From: Limnobaculum xujianqingii
GTDB taxonomy: Bacteria; Pseudomonadota; Gammaproteobacteria; Enterobacterales; Enterobacteriaceae
Assembly: GCF_013394855.1 (NCBI RefSeq)
Contig: NZ_JABMLK010000002.1
Coordinates: forward strand, 496,001 to 560,000
DNA length: 64,000 nucleotides
Direction of reading: 5' to 3'
This document shows, piece by piece, positions 46,922-60,786 of the stretch (the first letter of the stretch is position 1; each line of letters begins with the position of its first letter). The translations under genes were made by a program, and so were the position numbers. The notes below the pieces were generated by a model. It was not told the DNA's origin and did not search any database. It was given only the letters and a program-made list of their open reading frames with translations.

Positions 46922-47668
46922 ATGATTGACGGCTGGCAACGGGCTTTTGTTCTGCACGGACGACCTTACAGTGAAACCAGTTTACTACTGGACCTGTTTA
47001 CAGAAAGTCACGGCAGAATAAAGTTGCTGGCGAAAGGCGCCCGCGGTCGTCGTTCTGCTTTAAAAGGCTGCCTGCAGCCTTTTACGCCTCTTTTAGTGCG
47101 CTGGGGGGGAAAAGGTGGAGTTAAAACGTTACGCGCCGCGGAAGCCGTTTCCCTCTCGTTACCGCTCTCTGGCCTGACACTGTACAGCGGACTTTACGTC
47201 AATGAAGTGCTGGACAGGGTATTGGAAGCCGAAACACCATACTCCTCGTTGTTTTTCGATTATTTAGAATGCATTCAATCCCTTGCTGGCGTTTCTGGCT
47301 CGCCTGAACGTATCTTGCGTCGTTTTGAACTCGCTCTGTTAGGCCATTTGGGATATGGCATTGATTTTCTGCACTGTGCTGGCAGCGGTGAGCCCGTTAC
47401 CGAGCAGATGACTTACCGCTATCGGGCAGAAAAAGGATTTATTGCCAGTCTGGTAGTGGACCATTTCTCTTTTACCGGCCGTGATTTACAGGCTCTGGCT
47501 AACCGGGAGTTTCCTGATGTTGACACCCTTAAAGCCGCCAAGCGTTTTACCCGCATCGCACTAAAACCCTATTTAGGTGGAAAGCCGCTGAAAAGCCGCG
47601 AGCTGTTCCGACAATTTACCATTAAGAAACCTACCTCCGACTCAGTATTACCCGTTGACGACCAGTAA
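46922..47668 (+). CDS. recO: RecO, recombination mediator
   Basis: The 248-residue protein (E. coli 242) has an N-terminal OB-fold ([20 protein letters not shown]) and a helical C-terminal part with [11 protein letters not shown] at the end. It loads RecA with RecR onto SSB-coated DNA. The start lies 8 bp after era, in the usual order. No frameshift is visible. Confidence 0.95.
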   Translation: MIDGWQRAFVLHGRPYSETSLLLDLFTESHGRIKLLAKGARGRRSALKGCLQPFTPLLVRWGGKGGVKTLRAAEAVSLSLPLSGLTLYSGLYVNEVLDRVLEAETPYSSLFFDYLECIQSLAGVSGSPERILRRFELALLGHLGYGIDFLHCAGSGEPVTEQMTYRYRAEKGFIASLVVDHFSFTGRDLQALANREFPDVDTLKAAKRFTRIALKPYLGGKPLKSRELFRQFTIKKPTSDSVLPVDDQ

Positions 47669-47878
47669 TAGTTAAAGGTTTACACTCTGTTCATCAGTTA
47701 AAATTTTTGATTTCATTTTCTTTTTTGATTAAATCCGGTAAAAGAATGGAACAGATTTTTTAGTCCATTTCGAACATCGGGGCTATATCACACAGGATTG
47801 TGATTAAAAACGATTGGAAAATGAAAAATATCAGCCACTGACGTCGGAAAGGCATTCATTAACTTTTAAGGTGGAGTC

Positions 47879-48610
47879 ATGTCGGATTTATTGTTAGGCG
47901 TTAATATCGACCATATCGCAACTTTACGTAATGCCCGTGGTACCCAGTATCCCGATCCGGTTCAGGCGGCCTTTATCGCTGAGCAGGCGGGAGCAGATGG
48001 CATTACGATTCACTTGCGGGAAGATCGTCGCCATATTACCGATCGGGATGTTAAGTTACTTAGCCAGACTATTCAGACGCGTATGAATCTGGAAATGGCA
48101 GTAACCGATGAGATGGTGGATATTGCCTGCGAAATAAAACCGGCATTCTGCTGTCTGGTTCCGGAAAAACGTCAGGAAGTGACCACCGAAGGTGGGTTAG
48201 ATGTAGCGGGGCAAATCGATAAAATGACCGTGGCAGTCGGGCGTCTGGTAGAAGCGGGTATTTCTGTCTCCCTGTTTATTGATGCGGACCATCGCCAGAT
48301 TGACGCATCCGTGGCCGTTGGTGCTACTTTTATCGAAATCCATACTGGCCGCTATGCTGATGCAGAAAACGAGCTGGAACGTGAAGCAGAACTGCTGCGC
48401 ATCGCTCAGGCTGCTACTTATGCAGCCAGTAAAGGTTTGCATGTAAATGCCGGACACGGATTGACCTACCATAACGTTCAGGCAATCGCAGCGCTGCCTG
48501 AAATTTATGAACTGAATATTGGACACGCCATTATTGGCCAGGCGGTGATGTCCGGGTTACATGCAGCAGTGGCTGATATGAAGGCATTGATGCTGGCTGC
48601 GAGAAAGTAA
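47879..48610 (+). CDS. pdxJ: PdxJ, pyridoxine 5'-phosphate synthase
   Basis: The 243-residue enzyme has the E. coli length and the motifs [31 protein letters not shown] and [13 protein letters not shown]. It condenses 1-deoxyxylulose 5-phosphate with aminoacetone phosphate in vitamin B6 synthesis. GGTGGAG precedes the ATG. In E. coli acpS follows directly; here only 84 bp separate pdxJ from convergent barA and no acpS is present. Confidence 0.97.
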   Translation: MSDLLLGVNIDHIATLRNARGTQYPDPVQAAFIAEQAGADGITIHLREDRRHITDRDVKLLSQTIQTRMNLEMAVTDEMVDIACEIKPAFCCLVPEKRQEVTTEGGLDVAGQIDKMTVAVGRLVEAGISVSLFIDADHRQIDASVAVGATFIEIHTGRYADAENELEREAELLRIAQAATYAASKGLHVNAGHGLTYHNVQAIAALPEIYELNIGHAIIGQAVMSGLHAAVADMKALMLAARK

Positions 48611-48694
48611 CTCTACTTTTATTCTATTTGAATGACATCGCCCCGCTATAAGCGGGGCGATAGGTACAGAATCACGAGATAGTTGATTTATTCC

Positions 48695-51502
48695 TTACTC
48701 TGTTTTAATAAAATCCACCGCCTCTCTTCTGACGTTTTCAAATTCATCCAACAGCTCCATCCATTCCGGCTCCAAATCTTCCGCTGACGTTCCGTTACGC
48801 AGTTGGCTTTCCAGATACTGGCAGAGTTGTTTCAGGCGCGGTACGCCACTGTAGCTACAACTTCCGTGCAGTTTATGGATGATATTAATGATGTCATCAT
48901 CTTTATTGCCGTCCAATACAGCCTGAACTCGCTCTTCTACTTCAGACAGGAAATCGACCAATATTATTAGCAGGTCACGAGCTAAATCTTCTTTGTTTGC
49001 CGCCTGACGCAGGGCCAGCTCCCAGTCCAGAGATGTTGAGGCTACACTAACCGGTCTGGTTTCCACATGGCTTGCTGGAATGAGTGGTTCTTTAGTCTGA
49101 ATGCTTAATGGAATGCGGCACTGAGCTTTCAGCACATTAAACAACATATCTTCGTTTATTGGCTTAGCCAGATAGTCGTCCATACCCGCATTCATCAGAC
49201 GTTCCCGCTCGCCAATCGCGGCGTGGGCGGTGACAGCAACAATTGGCGTAGTGATATGGTTTGGTAACTTACGAATCAGTTCAGCGGCTTTAATACCGTC
49301 AATTTCCGGCATCTGGATATCCATCAGGATAATATCCAGATCGTGCTTTTTCGCCTGAGCGATGGCTTCTTCACCGCTATGACACAGAATCACGTTAGAA
49401 ACCAGATCTTCCAGCAGTACGCCAATCAGTTTCAGGTTTGCCGGATTATCATCAACAGCCATCACGCTGAGTGGCAGGTGGTGGGTTTTCGTTGATACCT
49501 GTGGTTCAGGCGATGACTGCGCAGCCAGCAGCGCATTAAACAGTCGATTACGGGAAAGCGGTTTAAACAGGCAGGCCTGAGCTCCGGCCTGTTTCAGTGT
49601 TTCCGCGTCCATATGCGGCTGATTTGGAATCGCCAGAATCAGACGCTCAGACAGCGATAGCGCCTGCTTCATTACACCATTGGTGTATTTATCAATATCA
49701 TCGGTAGCAATAGGCACACCGTGCAGAACGATATCGTATTGCTGATGTTTTTCCGGAATCTGATCGAAATTATCATAATGAATAACTTCTACTGGCTCAG
49801 ACTGGAAGATATTTAACGTGGCCTGAGTTGCGGCCGGGTTAGCTTCGACATACAGAATTCGTTGACCTGACAGTTTGGTCAGGTGGCGGCCATCACCCAG
49901 AATAGAGCGATCGCTTAGTTCCAGATTAATGTGGAACCAGAAGGTTGAGCCTTTATGTAACTGGCTGTGGAAGCAGATATCACCACCCATTTCCTTAACC
50001 AGACGCTGAGTAATCACCAAACCTAAACCGGTACCGCCATGACGACGAGAAATACTGGCGTCAGCCTGACGGAAAGCCTGGAACAGCTGCGATTGCTGAC
50101 GTTCAGAAATACCAATGCCGGTGTCATGAACCTGAATCTCAATATCGGCACTATTATCATGCAACATACGCAGTTCAATATTGATATCAATATTGCCCTG
50201 TTCGGTGAATTTGATGGCATTTCCCAGCAAGTTCATGATCACTTGTTGCAAGCGTAATGGATCGCCTACGATATTATCCGGCACATCATTGTTGATGTTC
50301 AGCGTCAGTTCCAGAGATTTCTCATGGGCGCTGTGAGCCAGCAGAATCGCGGTTTCATCTACCGTATCCCGCAGTGAGAATGGAATATGTTCTAACACCA
50401 GTTTACCGGCTTCTAACTTGGAGAAGTCGAGCACATCATTAATGATGTTCAGCAGGTTGTTAGCCGAGCGTTCAATGGTTTGCAGGTAATCAGTTTGCGT
50501 TGGTGTTAGTGATGTTTTGAGTGTTTGACGCGTGAAACCAATCACACCGTTAAGCGGCGTTCGAAGCTCATGGGACATGTTGGCCAGGAACTCAGATTTA
50601 ATTCGGGCCGCTTCCTGAGCACGCTTTTTAGCCAGATCCAACTCTACGTTTTGAATCTCCATCTGTTCCAGCGTTTCCCGCAGGTCAGAGGTTGCCTGAT
50701 CGATATTTTGCTGCATCTCTTCATGATAGGCGGCAAGAGACATGGCCATCGAGTTTATGCCGTTCTTTAGCATATCCAATTCGCCCAGCATATAGCCTTC
50801 GACCCGACTATCAAGCTGGCCGCGGCGAATACGGTCTACGGTGTTAACCATGTTGCGAATCGGGCCAGTCACATCGCGCATCAGACGGTAGGCAAACAGC
50901 ATGGCAATACATAAGCAGAGGCTAAGCAGCAGTGTCGCAACGAAAATTTCTTTATATTGTTGTAACCGAACAGTGCGTAAATCTAATTCAATAGCAATAT
51001 AACCCAGAGTGCTGTGACCGGGTTCCAGGCTGACATCCATATCCGGCAGTTGATTTTCCGAAACAATCGGGGTTCTGAGGGTCAGTGAGTCCCCTTTGGT
51101 GGTAACAGTTAAATCATCCGGAATTGTCGCCCCCTTGGGCAGCTGTAATAAGGTATAATTCTGATGGAAGTTAGAAGTCACTAATAAGTGATTTTGAGTG
51201 TCAAAAACAGCAATAGAACGCACGATATTTGAATGGCGTCGGTGTAACATACTGACCAATTGACGAACGCCTTCGCGGTTGCTGAACGTCATGCCATATT
51301 CACTGGCAATGGCGAGAGGTTCGATGATGCTGGAGCCGGAATCAACCAGTTGATCCTGTAGCTCGTTATAGCGGTGAACCACGAAAAAGGTACTGATCAG
51401 AAGCCCGATTAATAGGGTTGGGGCAAGGATCAGTATCATCATGCGTGCCCGAAGGCTGTATTTGGTCATAAGGTTCCAATATGGGACGACAATATGTGAC
51501 AA
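48695..51502 (-). CDS. barA: BarA, hybrid sensor histidine kinase
   Basis: The 935-residue protein (E. coli 918) has two membrane helices (about residues 19-42 and 184-204) around a periplasmic sensor, a HAMP domain, HisKA ([19 protein letters not shown]), HATPase ([20 protein letters not shown]), a receiver domain with phospho-Asp in [13 protein letters not shown] and a C-terminal HPt domain with His in [13 protein letters not shown]. It phosphorylates UvrY in the BarA-UvrY/Csr carbon-control pathway and responds to short-chain acids. It is divergent from rlmD, as in E. coli. Confidence 0.96.
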   Translation of the reverse strand: MSHIVVPYWNLMTKYSLRARMMILILAPTLLIGLLISTFFVVHRYNELQDQLVDSGSSIIEPLAIASEYGMTFSNREGVRQLVSMLHRRHSNIVRSIAVFDTQNHLLVTSNFHQNYTLLQLPKGATIPDDLTVTTKGDSLTLRTPIVSENQLPDMDVSLEPGHSTLGYIAIELDLRTVRLQQYKEIFVATLLLSLCLCIAMLFAYRLMRDVTGPIRNMVNTVDRIRRGQLDSRVEGYMLGELDMLKNGINSMAMSLAAYHEEMQQNIDQATSDLRETLEQMEIQNVELDLAKKRAQEAARIKSEFLANMSHELRTPLNGVIGFTRQTLKTSLTPTQTDYLQTIERSANNLLNIINDVLDFSKLEAGKLVLEHIPFSLRDTVDETAILLAHSAHEKSLELTLNINNDVPDNIVGDPLRLQQVIMNLLGNAIKFTEQGNIDINIELRMLHDNSADIEIQVHDTGIGISERQQSQLFQAFRQADASISRRHGGTGLGLVITQRLVKEMGGDICFHSQLHKGSTFWFHINLELSDRSILGDGRHLTKLSGQRILYVEANPAATQATLNIFQSEPVEVIHYDNFDQIPEKHQQYDIVLHGVPIATDDIDKYTNGVMKQALSLSERLILAIPNQPHMDAETLKQAGAQACLFKPLSRNRLFNALLAAQSSPEPQVSTKTHHLPLSVMAVDDNPANLKLIGVLLEDLVSNVILCHSGEEAIAQAKKHDLDIILMDIQMPEIDGIKAAELIRKLPNHITTPIVAVTAHAAIGERERLMNAGMDDYLAKPINEDMLFNVLKAQCRIPLSIQTKEPLIPASHVETRPVSVASTSLDWELALRQAANKEDLARDLLIILVDFLSEVEERVQAVLDGNKDDDIINIIHKLHGSCSYSGVPRLKQLCQYLESQLRNGTSAEDLEPEWMELLDEFENVRREAVDFIKTE

Positions 51503-51570
51503 TTAGCGACTTAGTGACGTACCCGATTGTATAGATAGTAATAAACTACGGAAATCTTTATTCAGATATT

Positions 51571-52887
51571 ATGGCGCAATTTTACTCGCCCGGCCGCCGT
51601 AAGGCGACACCACAAACCATCAATGTTATTCCCCATGAACTTGATACTCAAGGGCAGGGGGTTGCTCGTGATAACGGAAAAACTATTTTTATTTCTGGTG
51701 CGCTTCCTCAGGAGCAGGTTGAAGCGCAGATTTACGAGAATAAACGAAATTATTCTAAAGCCAAAGCGATCCGTATCTTATCGCCGAGCCCGCAGCGAAT
51801 GACACCGCCTTGCTCACATTATGGTATTTGCGGAGGGTGCAATCAGCAACATGTTTCCACAGATTTGCAGCATAGTAGCAAATCTAAAGCGCTCAGCCAG
51901 CTGTTTAAGCGAGAAACTGGGCTGGATCCTACTCAGGGGACGGTAATTTTTGCTCAGGGATATCATTATCGACGCCGTGCTCGTCTGGGGTTGCAATATC
52001 AGGTGAAACAACAGCGTTTGCAAATGGGATTTCGTCAAAAAGCTTCTAACGATTTGGTCGAGATGACCGAATGCCCGATTTTAGTTCCTGAGCTGGAGCA
52101 GTTGCTGGTTCCTTTAAAAGATTGCCTTAGCGCGCTCTCGGTAGTGAAGAAGCTGGGACATGCCGAGTTGGTGATGGCGGATAATGGACCTTTGCTGGTA
52201 CTGCGCCATTTAGCGCCACTCTCAGGCATTGATTGCCAGCGTCTGCTACAGTTTGCTGAACATCATCAAATAGCCATCTATCTGGCGGGAGAAAGTGATT
52301 CACTGACACAATTGGTTGGTGAAGATCCTTACTATCAGGTGGATGGTTTAACCCTTGGCTTTAATCCGCGGGATTTTATTCAGGTTAATGCTGGTGTTAA
52401 TCAGTTAATGGTTGAGCAGGCGCTCACCTGGCTGGAACTACAGCCGACTGACAGAGTTCTGGACCTGTTTTGCGGTATGGGAAACTTTACCCTACCCATA
52501 GCCAAACGCGCTTTACGGGTGACTGGTGTGGAAGGTGTGGAGGCCTTGGTAGCCAGAGGGCAACAGAATGCTCGCATAAATGGCTTATCAAACGTTGAGT
52601 TTTTGCACCACAATTTAGAACAGGACGTTAGTCAACAGCCGTGGGCGAGAGACGGTTTTGATAAAGTATTACTGGATCCGGCCCGGGCGGGTGCAGCAGA
52701 AGCCATGGCACAAATTGTTAGTTTAAACCCTGAACGCATTGTGTATGTGTCCTGCAATCCACCGACGCTGGTGGAAGACAGTAAAGTTCTGTTGTCAGGT
52801 GGATACCAATTAAACCAACTGCGTATGCTGGATATGTTTCCACAAACGGGGCATATTGAGTCAATGGCGTTATTTATTAAAAATTAA
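51571..52887 (+). CDS. rlmD: RlmD, 23S rRNA m5U1939 methyltransferase
   Basis: The 438-residue protein has a TRAM domain at the N-terminus, an iron-sulfur cluster motif (CSHYGICGGCNQQH plus a later Cys in TECPILV), the SAM motif DLFCGMGNFTLPIA and the catalytic-Cys region YVSCNPPTL. It methylates U1939 of 23S rRNA. It precedes relA by 31 bp and is probably co-transcribed with it. Confidence 0.96.
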   Translation: MAQFYSPGRRKATPQTINVIPHELDTQGQGVARDNGKTIFISGALPQEQVEAQIYENKRNYSKAKAIRILSPSPQRMTPPCSHYGICGGCNQQHVSTDLQHSSKSKALSQLFKRETGLDPTQGTVIFAQGYHYRRRARLGLQYQVKQQRLQMGFRQKASNDLVEMTECPILVPELEQLLVPLKDCLSALSVVKKLGHAELVMADNGPLLVLRHLAPLSGIDCQRLLQFAEHHQIAIYLAGESDSLTQLVGEDPYYQVDGLTLGFNPRDFIQVNAGVNQLMVEQALTWLELQPTDRVLDLFCGMGNFTLPIAKRALRVTGVEGVEALVARGQQNARINGLSNVEFLHHNLEQDVSQQPWARDGFDKVLLDPARAGAAEAMAQIVSLNPERIVYVSCNPPTLVEDSKVLLSGGYQLNQLRMLDMFPQTGHIESMALFIKN

Positions 52888-52918
52888 GTATCTTAGTAGT
52901 CAGTAATGAGGAAGCCTT

Positions 52919-55153
52919 ATGGTTGCGGTAAGAAGTGCGCATTTAAATACAGCCGGAGAATTTGAGCTGGATAAATGGATCGGTAGTCTGGGTATTAGTA
53001 GCCCCGAATTATGCGAACGTTTGGCAGCGACCTGGCGGTATTGTGAGCAGCAGGTTCAGGGCAATCCGGATGCTTCCCTTCTGTTATGGCGAGGGTTGGA
53101 GGTAGTAGAAATTCTGGCTACCCTCAGCATGGATAATGAAAGCATGCGTGCTGCGCTGCTGTTTCCATTAGCTGATGCCAAAATTATTGATGAAGAAACA
53201 GTCAAAGAGCAGTTTGGTAGTGAGGTCGCCAATCTGGTACATGGTGTACTGGATATGGATGCCATTCGTCAGCTTAACGCGACGCACAATGGGTCTAATA
53301 CCTCTATCCAGGTGGATAACGTTCGTCGTATGTTATTGGCAATGGTGGAAGATTTTCGCTGCGTGGTTATCAAGCTGGCAGAACGTATTGCCCATCTGCG
53401 TGAAGTTAAAGATGAAGCGGAAGAAGTCCGCGTTCTGGCAGCAAAAGAGTGTTTTAACATTTATGCTCCACTGGCTAACCGTTTAGGTATTGGTCAGTTA
53501 AAGTGGGAAATGGAAGATTTCTGTTTCCGCTATCTGCACCCGGCAGAATACAAACAGATTGCTAATTTATTGCATGAGCGCCGTATCGATCGTGAAGTGT
53601 ATATTGATACTTTTGTGCAAACCCTGCGTGACTCGATGAAGGAGCAAGGTATTCAGGGGGAGATTTACGGCCGACCAAAGCATATTTACAGCATCTGGCG
53701 CAAAATGCAGAAAAAGGCACTGGCCTTTGAAGAACTGTATGATGTGCGAGCCGTGCGCATCGTAGTCGAACGTTTGCAGGATTGCTATGCGGCGCTGGGT
53801 ATTGTGCATACTCATTTCCGTCATCTGCCCAGTGAGTTTGATGACTATGTGGCTAACCCAAAACCTAACGGCTATCAGTCGATCCATACTGTGGTGTTTG
53901 GTCCCAAAGGACATGCGGTAGAGATTCAAATTCGTACCCGTCAGATGCATGAAGATGCGGAGCTGGGGGTTGCAGCCCACTGGAAATATAAAGAGGGCAG
54001 TACGGTTTCAGGCCGTTCCGGTTACGAAGAGCGTATTGCCTGGTTGCGTAAACTGATCGCCTGGCAGGAAGAGATGTCTGACAGCGGCGAAATGCTGGAT
54101 GAAGTCAGAAGTCAGGTATTTGACGATCGGGTATATGTATTTACTCCAAAAGGCGACGTGATTGATTTGCCAACCGGTTCCACACCGTTGGATTTCGCTT
54201 ATCACATTCACAGCGATGTGGGCCACCGCTGTATCGGTGCCAAAATTGGTGGGCGTATCGTTCCTTTCACCTATCAATTACAGATGGGCGATCAGATTGA
54301 AATTATCACCCAAAAACAACCTAACCCAAGTAGGGACTGGCTGAATCCGAATCTGGGGTTTGTTAACAGCAGCAGAGCACGAGCTAAAATTCAGGCATGG
54401 TTTAAGAAGCAGGATCGGGATAAGAATATTCTTGCCGGTCGCCAAATTTTAGATGATGAGCTGGAACGTTTGAGTATCAGCTTTAAAGATGCGGAAAAGC
54501 TGCTGGTACCTCGTTATAACGTGCACTCTTTTGATGAAGTGTTAGCGGGTATTGGCGGTGGTGATATTCGCCTCAACCAGCTGGTGAATTTCCTGCAAAG
54601 CAAATTTAACCAGCCAACGGCGGAAGAGGCAGATCGTGAAGCTCTGCGTCAACTGAATCAAAAAACGGCCAATGCTCAGCAGCGTAATGCGAAGAATAAC
54701 AGCCAGATTGTGGTAGAAGGGGTTGGTAACCTGATGCACCATATCGCCCGTTGCTGCCAGCCAATTCCGGGCGATGATATTGTTGGCTTTATCACTCAGG
54801 GGCGTGGAATCTCGATTCACCGTTCCGATTGCGATCAGTTAAATGAACTGAAGAATCATGCGCCAGAGCGTTTGGTGGAGGCGGTATGGGGTGACTGTTA
54901 CTCCAGTGGTTATTCGCTGGTAGTCAGAGTAGTTGCTAACGACCGCAGCGGTTTGCTGCGAGATATCACGACTATTCTGGCTAACGAAAAAGTAAATGTA
55001 CTGAGCGTGTCCAGCCGCAGCGATGTGAAAAAGCAGATGGCCACCATTGATATGGAGATCGAACTGTATAATTTGCAGGTGTTGGATCGGGTACTGTCGC
55101 GGATTAATCAGTTGCCGGATATTATTGAGGCTAAGAGGTTGGGGGTTAAGTAA
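52919..55153 (+). CDS. relA: RelA, (p)ppGpp synthetase I
   Basis: At 744 residues it equals E. coli RelA. It has a degenerate hydrolase domain, the synthetase domain (GRPKHIYSIWRKMQKKALAF, then ELYDVRAVRI), TGS (VYVFTPKGDVIDLPTGST), the zinc-finger region HHIARCCQPIPGDDIVGF and ACT (VVRVVANDRSGLLRDITTIL). It makes (p)ppGpp on ribosomes with uncharged tRNA. mazEF do not follow; the repeat A2 region lies between relA and mazG. Confidence 0.97.
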   Translation: MVAVRSAHLNTAGEFELDKWIGSLGISSPELCERLAATWRYCEQQVQGNPDASLLLWRGLEVVEILATLSMDNESMRAALLFPLADAKIIDEETVKEQFGSEVANLVHGVLDMDAIRQLNATHNGSNTSIQVDNVRRMLLAMVEDFRCVVIKLAERIAHLREVKDEAEEVRVLAAKECFNIYAPLANRLGIGQLKWEMEDFCFRYLHPAEYKQIANLLHERRIDREVYIDTFVQTLRDSMKEQGIQGEIYGRPKHIYSIWRKMQKKALAFEELYDVRAVRIVVERLQDCYAALGIVHTHFRHLPSEFDDYVANPKPNGYQSIHTVVFGPKGHAVEIQIRTRQMHEDAELGVAAHWKYKEGSTVSGRSGYEERIAWLRKLIAWQEEMSDSGEMLDEVRSQVFDDRVYVFTPKGDVIDLPTGSTPLDFAYHIHSDVGHRCIGAKIGGRIVPFTYQLQMGDQIEIITQKQPNPSRDWLNPNLGFVNSSRARAKIQAWFKKQDRDKNILAGRQILDDELERLSISFKDAEKLLVPRYNVHSFDEVLAGIGGGDIRLNQLVNFLQSKFNQPTAEEADREALRQLNQKTANAQQRNAKNNSQIVVEGVGNLMHHIARCCQPIPGDDIVGFITQGRGISIHRSDCDQLNELKNHAPERLVEAVWGDCYSSGYSLVVRVVANDRSGLLRDITTILANEKVNVLSVSSRSDVKKQMATIDMEIELYNLQVLDRVLSRINQLPDIIEAKRLGVK

Positions 55154-55185
55154 CCTTTTTGTTGAGGTTGTTTGATTGGCTGTTG

Positions 55186-55553
55186 TGGATATTCCGGCCG
55201 TAATTATAAAGTGCTTATATTGCCTTTGTGCTCGGCCGGAAAACAATTTTTACTCAGCTGTGGAGTGCGACGGGCCTGGATTCCCTAGGGGCGCTCCGGC
55301 AGCTAAAGCTGCTACGACCCCAACGGCAATCCCTCCCGTCGTTTAGCTCGATTAGTATCATTATTTTGCTCAGTTTTGTGTTTTAAAATAGCCAATTGTC
55401 GGGAGGGACTCCCGTGGGGGTCGACTTGGCGTAAGCCAACGAAGTGCCCGTAGGGAGGCCAGGCCCGACATACACTGAAGCCAAGTATTGGTGGTCTTCC
55501 GGTCGAGCTCTAAGCCAATATAAGCATATTAGATTTTACGACCGGAATGTCCA
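55186..55553. repeat. Dispersed palindromic repeat, family A, copy A2 (paired inverted units)
   Basis: Two family-A units face each other: A2a (55251-55341) forward and A2b (55398-55469) reversed. Outside them the flanks are also inverted copies: TATTCCGGCCGTAA near 55190 and TTACGACCGGAATG near 55537-55550, with TGCTTATATTG and its complement between. The whole region is thus a long imperfect palindrome of about 370 bp. A1 near bamE resembles the left half. It occupies most of the relA-mazG gap (55154-55657). Confidence 0.8.
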
Positions 55554-55657
55554 TTGATGCTGATTTATTAGGTTTGTTAGCAGTCTCAAAAGATCAATTA
55601 AAGCCCCTTTATACATTTATAATTTTGAATGTATTTTCACTAATCAGAAGATAAATA

Positions 55658-56464
55658 ATGGATCAGATTACTCCGATTCAGCGGTTGCTGAATATTATGA
55701 ACCGGTTACGTGACCCGGAAAATGGATGCCCTTGGGATAAGCAGCAGACGTTTGAGACCATTGCGCCTTATACGCTGGAAGAAACTTATGAAGTGTTGGA
55801 TGCTATCCGACGTTCAGACTTTGGCGATTTGCGTGATGAACTGGGGGATTTGCTGTTTCAGGTGGTGTTTTATGCGCGTATGGCGGATGAGCAAAACCGG
55901 TTTAATTTTGATGATATCTGTAACAGTATCAGCGATAAGCTGGAGCGTCGCCATCCCCATGTTTTTGATACTCAAACTCAACACGATAGTCAGGAAGTGA
56001 TTGCCGGTTGGGAGAAGCGCAAAGGTGAGGAACGGGCTCAGAAAGCGCAGTTTTCCGTGTTGGATGATATTCCGGAAGTGTTGCCTGCATTAATGCGAGC
56101 CCATAAAATTCAGAAGCGCTGCGCTTCAGTGGGATTTGACTGGACAACCTTAGGCCCGGTGTTGGATAAGGTGTACGAAGAGATCGATGAAGTGATGCAT
56201 GAGGCTAAGCAAGTTGTCATCGACCAGTCTAAACTGGAAGAGGAGTTGGGTGATTTATTTTTCGCCACCGTTAACTTGAGTCGTCATCTGGGGCATAAAG
56301 CAGAAAGTGCCCTGCAGGCCGCAAATCGTAAGTTTGAACGTCGTTTCCGTCAGGTAGAACAATTGGTTGCTCAATCAGGAAAATCGATGGAGCAAGCATC
56401 GCTGGATGAAATGGAAGCAGCATGGCAACAGGTAAAAATCCTGGAAAATCAGACAGAAAAATAG
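55658..56464 (+). CDS. mazG: MazG, nucleoside triphosphate pyrophosphohydrolase
   Basis: The 268-residue protein has two tandem MazG domains, each with an EExxE-type metal motif: LEETYEVLDAI with LRDELGDLLFQVVFYARM, and VYEEIDEVMHEAK with LEEELGDLFFATVNLSRH. The CPWDKQQTFETI start is conserved. It hydrolyses NTPs to NMP and pyrophosphate and in E. coli modulates ppGpp and programmed growth arrest. In E. coli it follows mazEF, which is not present here. Confidence 0.96.
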   Translation: MDQITPIQRLLNIMNRLRDPENGCPWDKQQTFETIAPYTLEETYEVLDAIRRSDFGDLRDELGDLLFQVVFYARMADEQNRFNFDDICNSISDKLERRHPHVFDTQTQHDSQEVIAGWEKRKGEERAQKAQFSVLDDIPEVLPALMRAHKIQKRCASVGFDWTTLGPVLDKVYEEIDEVMHEAKQVVIDQSKLEEELGDLFFATVNLSRHLGHKAESALQAANRKFERRFRQVEQLVAQSGKSMEQASLDEMEAAWQQVKILENQTEK

Positions 56465-56536
56465 ATTAATTTTCACTATCTGATTTCAGCGTTTGTTGTG
56501 TGGGAAAGGGTCTGGTATACTACTTTCCCGTCCTAG

Positions 56537-58216
<1,680 letters not shown>

Positions 58217-58363
58217 GCGGTCAGTAATAGTATTAAAAGTATTCAGTAAACCCGGCCTGATTACCGGTGGTAAGCGCAGTATGTTCAGACATCGCGTTTC
58301 TTGATACATCAGGCCAGAGTGTGCGACGCAATGAGGTGTCGCGATCTACAGTTTGTAGTTTAA

Positions 58364-59689
<1,326 letters not shown>

Positions 59690-59714
59690 TTTTTAATCCT
59701 CCTGTAGCTTAGTT

Positions 59715-59756
59715 AAATCCCGTATTGGTTGATATCAATACGGGATTTTTGTTTTT
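59715..59756 (+). terminator. Terminator of eno
   Basis: AAATCCCGTATTG (59715-59727) pairs with CAATACGGGATTT (59736-59748), followed by TTGTTTTT. Confidence 0.92.
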
Positions 59757-59789
59757 AGTTGTACTGTCTGAAAAATTTCCGAGAGAAAA

Positions 59790-60461
59790 ATGTCATATCC
59801 CGTTAATGAGCTATTTCAAACCCTACAGGGTGAGGGTTTCTTCACCGGTGTTCCCGCTATTTTTATTCGTTTACAGGCTTGCCCGGTTGGCTGTAGCTGG
59901 TGTGATACCAAACACACATGGGAAAAGATTGCTAATCGTCAGCAACCAATAGATGACATTCTGGCGAAGACTCAGGAAAGTGACAGTTGGGGAGAAGCTA
60001 ATGCTTCACAACTACTGACTATTTTGCATCAGCCGCAATATACGGCACGCCACATAGTCATTACCGGTGGTGAGCCTTGCCTCTATGATTTACTTCCTCT
60101 GACCAGTTTACTGGAGCAGCATGGTTTTCAGTGTCAGATTGAAACCAGCGGTACTCAACCGGTGACCTGCTCGGCAGATACCTGGGTGACGGTTTCCCCT
60201 AAAGTCGATATGCGCGGTGGATTGAATGTCATATCTCAGGCTTTGATAAGGGCTGATGAAATAAAACACCCGGTGGCCCGTGAACGGGACATTGAACAGT
60301 TAGATGAGCTGTTAGCCATGCTGTCAGATAATAAAAAGCGCGTGATAGCGTTACAGCCGATTAGTCAAAACCCGAGGGCGACCGAGCTTTGCATTAAGAG
60401 CTGTATTGAACGCAACTGGCGGTTGTCGATGCAGACGCATAAATATCTTGGAATAGAATGA
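59790..60461 (+). CDS. queE: QueE, 7-carboxy-7-deazaguanine synthase
   Basis: The 223-residue radical-SAM enzyme has the cluster motif CPVGCSWCDTKHTW (Cx3Cx2C), GGEPCLYDL and an E. coli-like start SYPVNELFQTLQGEGFFTG. It converts 6-carboxytetrahydropterin to 7-carboxy-7-deazaguanine in queuosine synthesis. queD, for the preceding step, lies downstream on the other strand. Confidence 0.96.
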   Translation: MSYPVNELFQTLQGEGFFTGVPAIFIRLQACPVGCSWCDTKHTWEKIANRQQPIDDILAKTQESDSWGEANASQLLTILHQPQYTARHIVITGGEPCLYDLLPLTSLLEQHGFQCQIETSGTQPVTCSADTWVTVSPKVDMRGGLNVISQALIRADEIKHPVARERDIEQLDELLAMLSDNKKRVIALQPISQNPRATELCIKSCIERNWRLSMQTHKYLGIE

Positions 60462-60494
60462 GTTCAGGTTATCTGTTGGACTTATTAGATTTAG

Positions 60495-60775
60495 TGTAAG
60501 TTTCGGCCATAAATAGTGTGGTGAATTTCTGGGCTTTCGTGCCGGGCCGAGCAGGGGCATTATGGCGAATGCCCCTGCACCCCGCGCCTTTCGCACAGGA
60601 ATCCAGGTCGCTTAGGCGACTGCCTTCCTCCTTCGCTCGGCCTTAACGCACCGGCACAGAGCCGCTCCCGGCGTCGCTGTGCCTCGACCAACATCCATGT
60701 TGGTCGTGCTGGCCTCTCTCAGTCGTCAGCTGAATTCAAGTGCTCATTTAGAAGGGCAAAGGACAGGGCTAAAAG
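60495..60775 (+). repeat. Structured dispersed repeat, family B, copy B3
   Basis: This copy, in the same orientation as B1, retains TGTAAGTTTCGGCC at its start, the palindrome CGACCAACAT/ATGTTGGTCG (60685-60706), the AGAGCCGCTCCCGGCGTCGCT core and the GAAGGGCAAAGGACAGGGC end. The stem around the core is GCACAG/CTGTGC (60654-60659 with 60677-60682) where B2 has GCGCAG/CTGCGC, a compensated change. The middle part differs from B1 and B2. It lies between convergent queE and queD. Confidence 0.82.
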
Positions 60776-60786
60776 AATAAAAATAT

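Noticed and set aside
55154..55657. Toxin-antitoxin pair mazEF in the relA-mazG gap
   Set aside because: The gap holds only the palindromic repeat; no frame of the right size or sequence exists.
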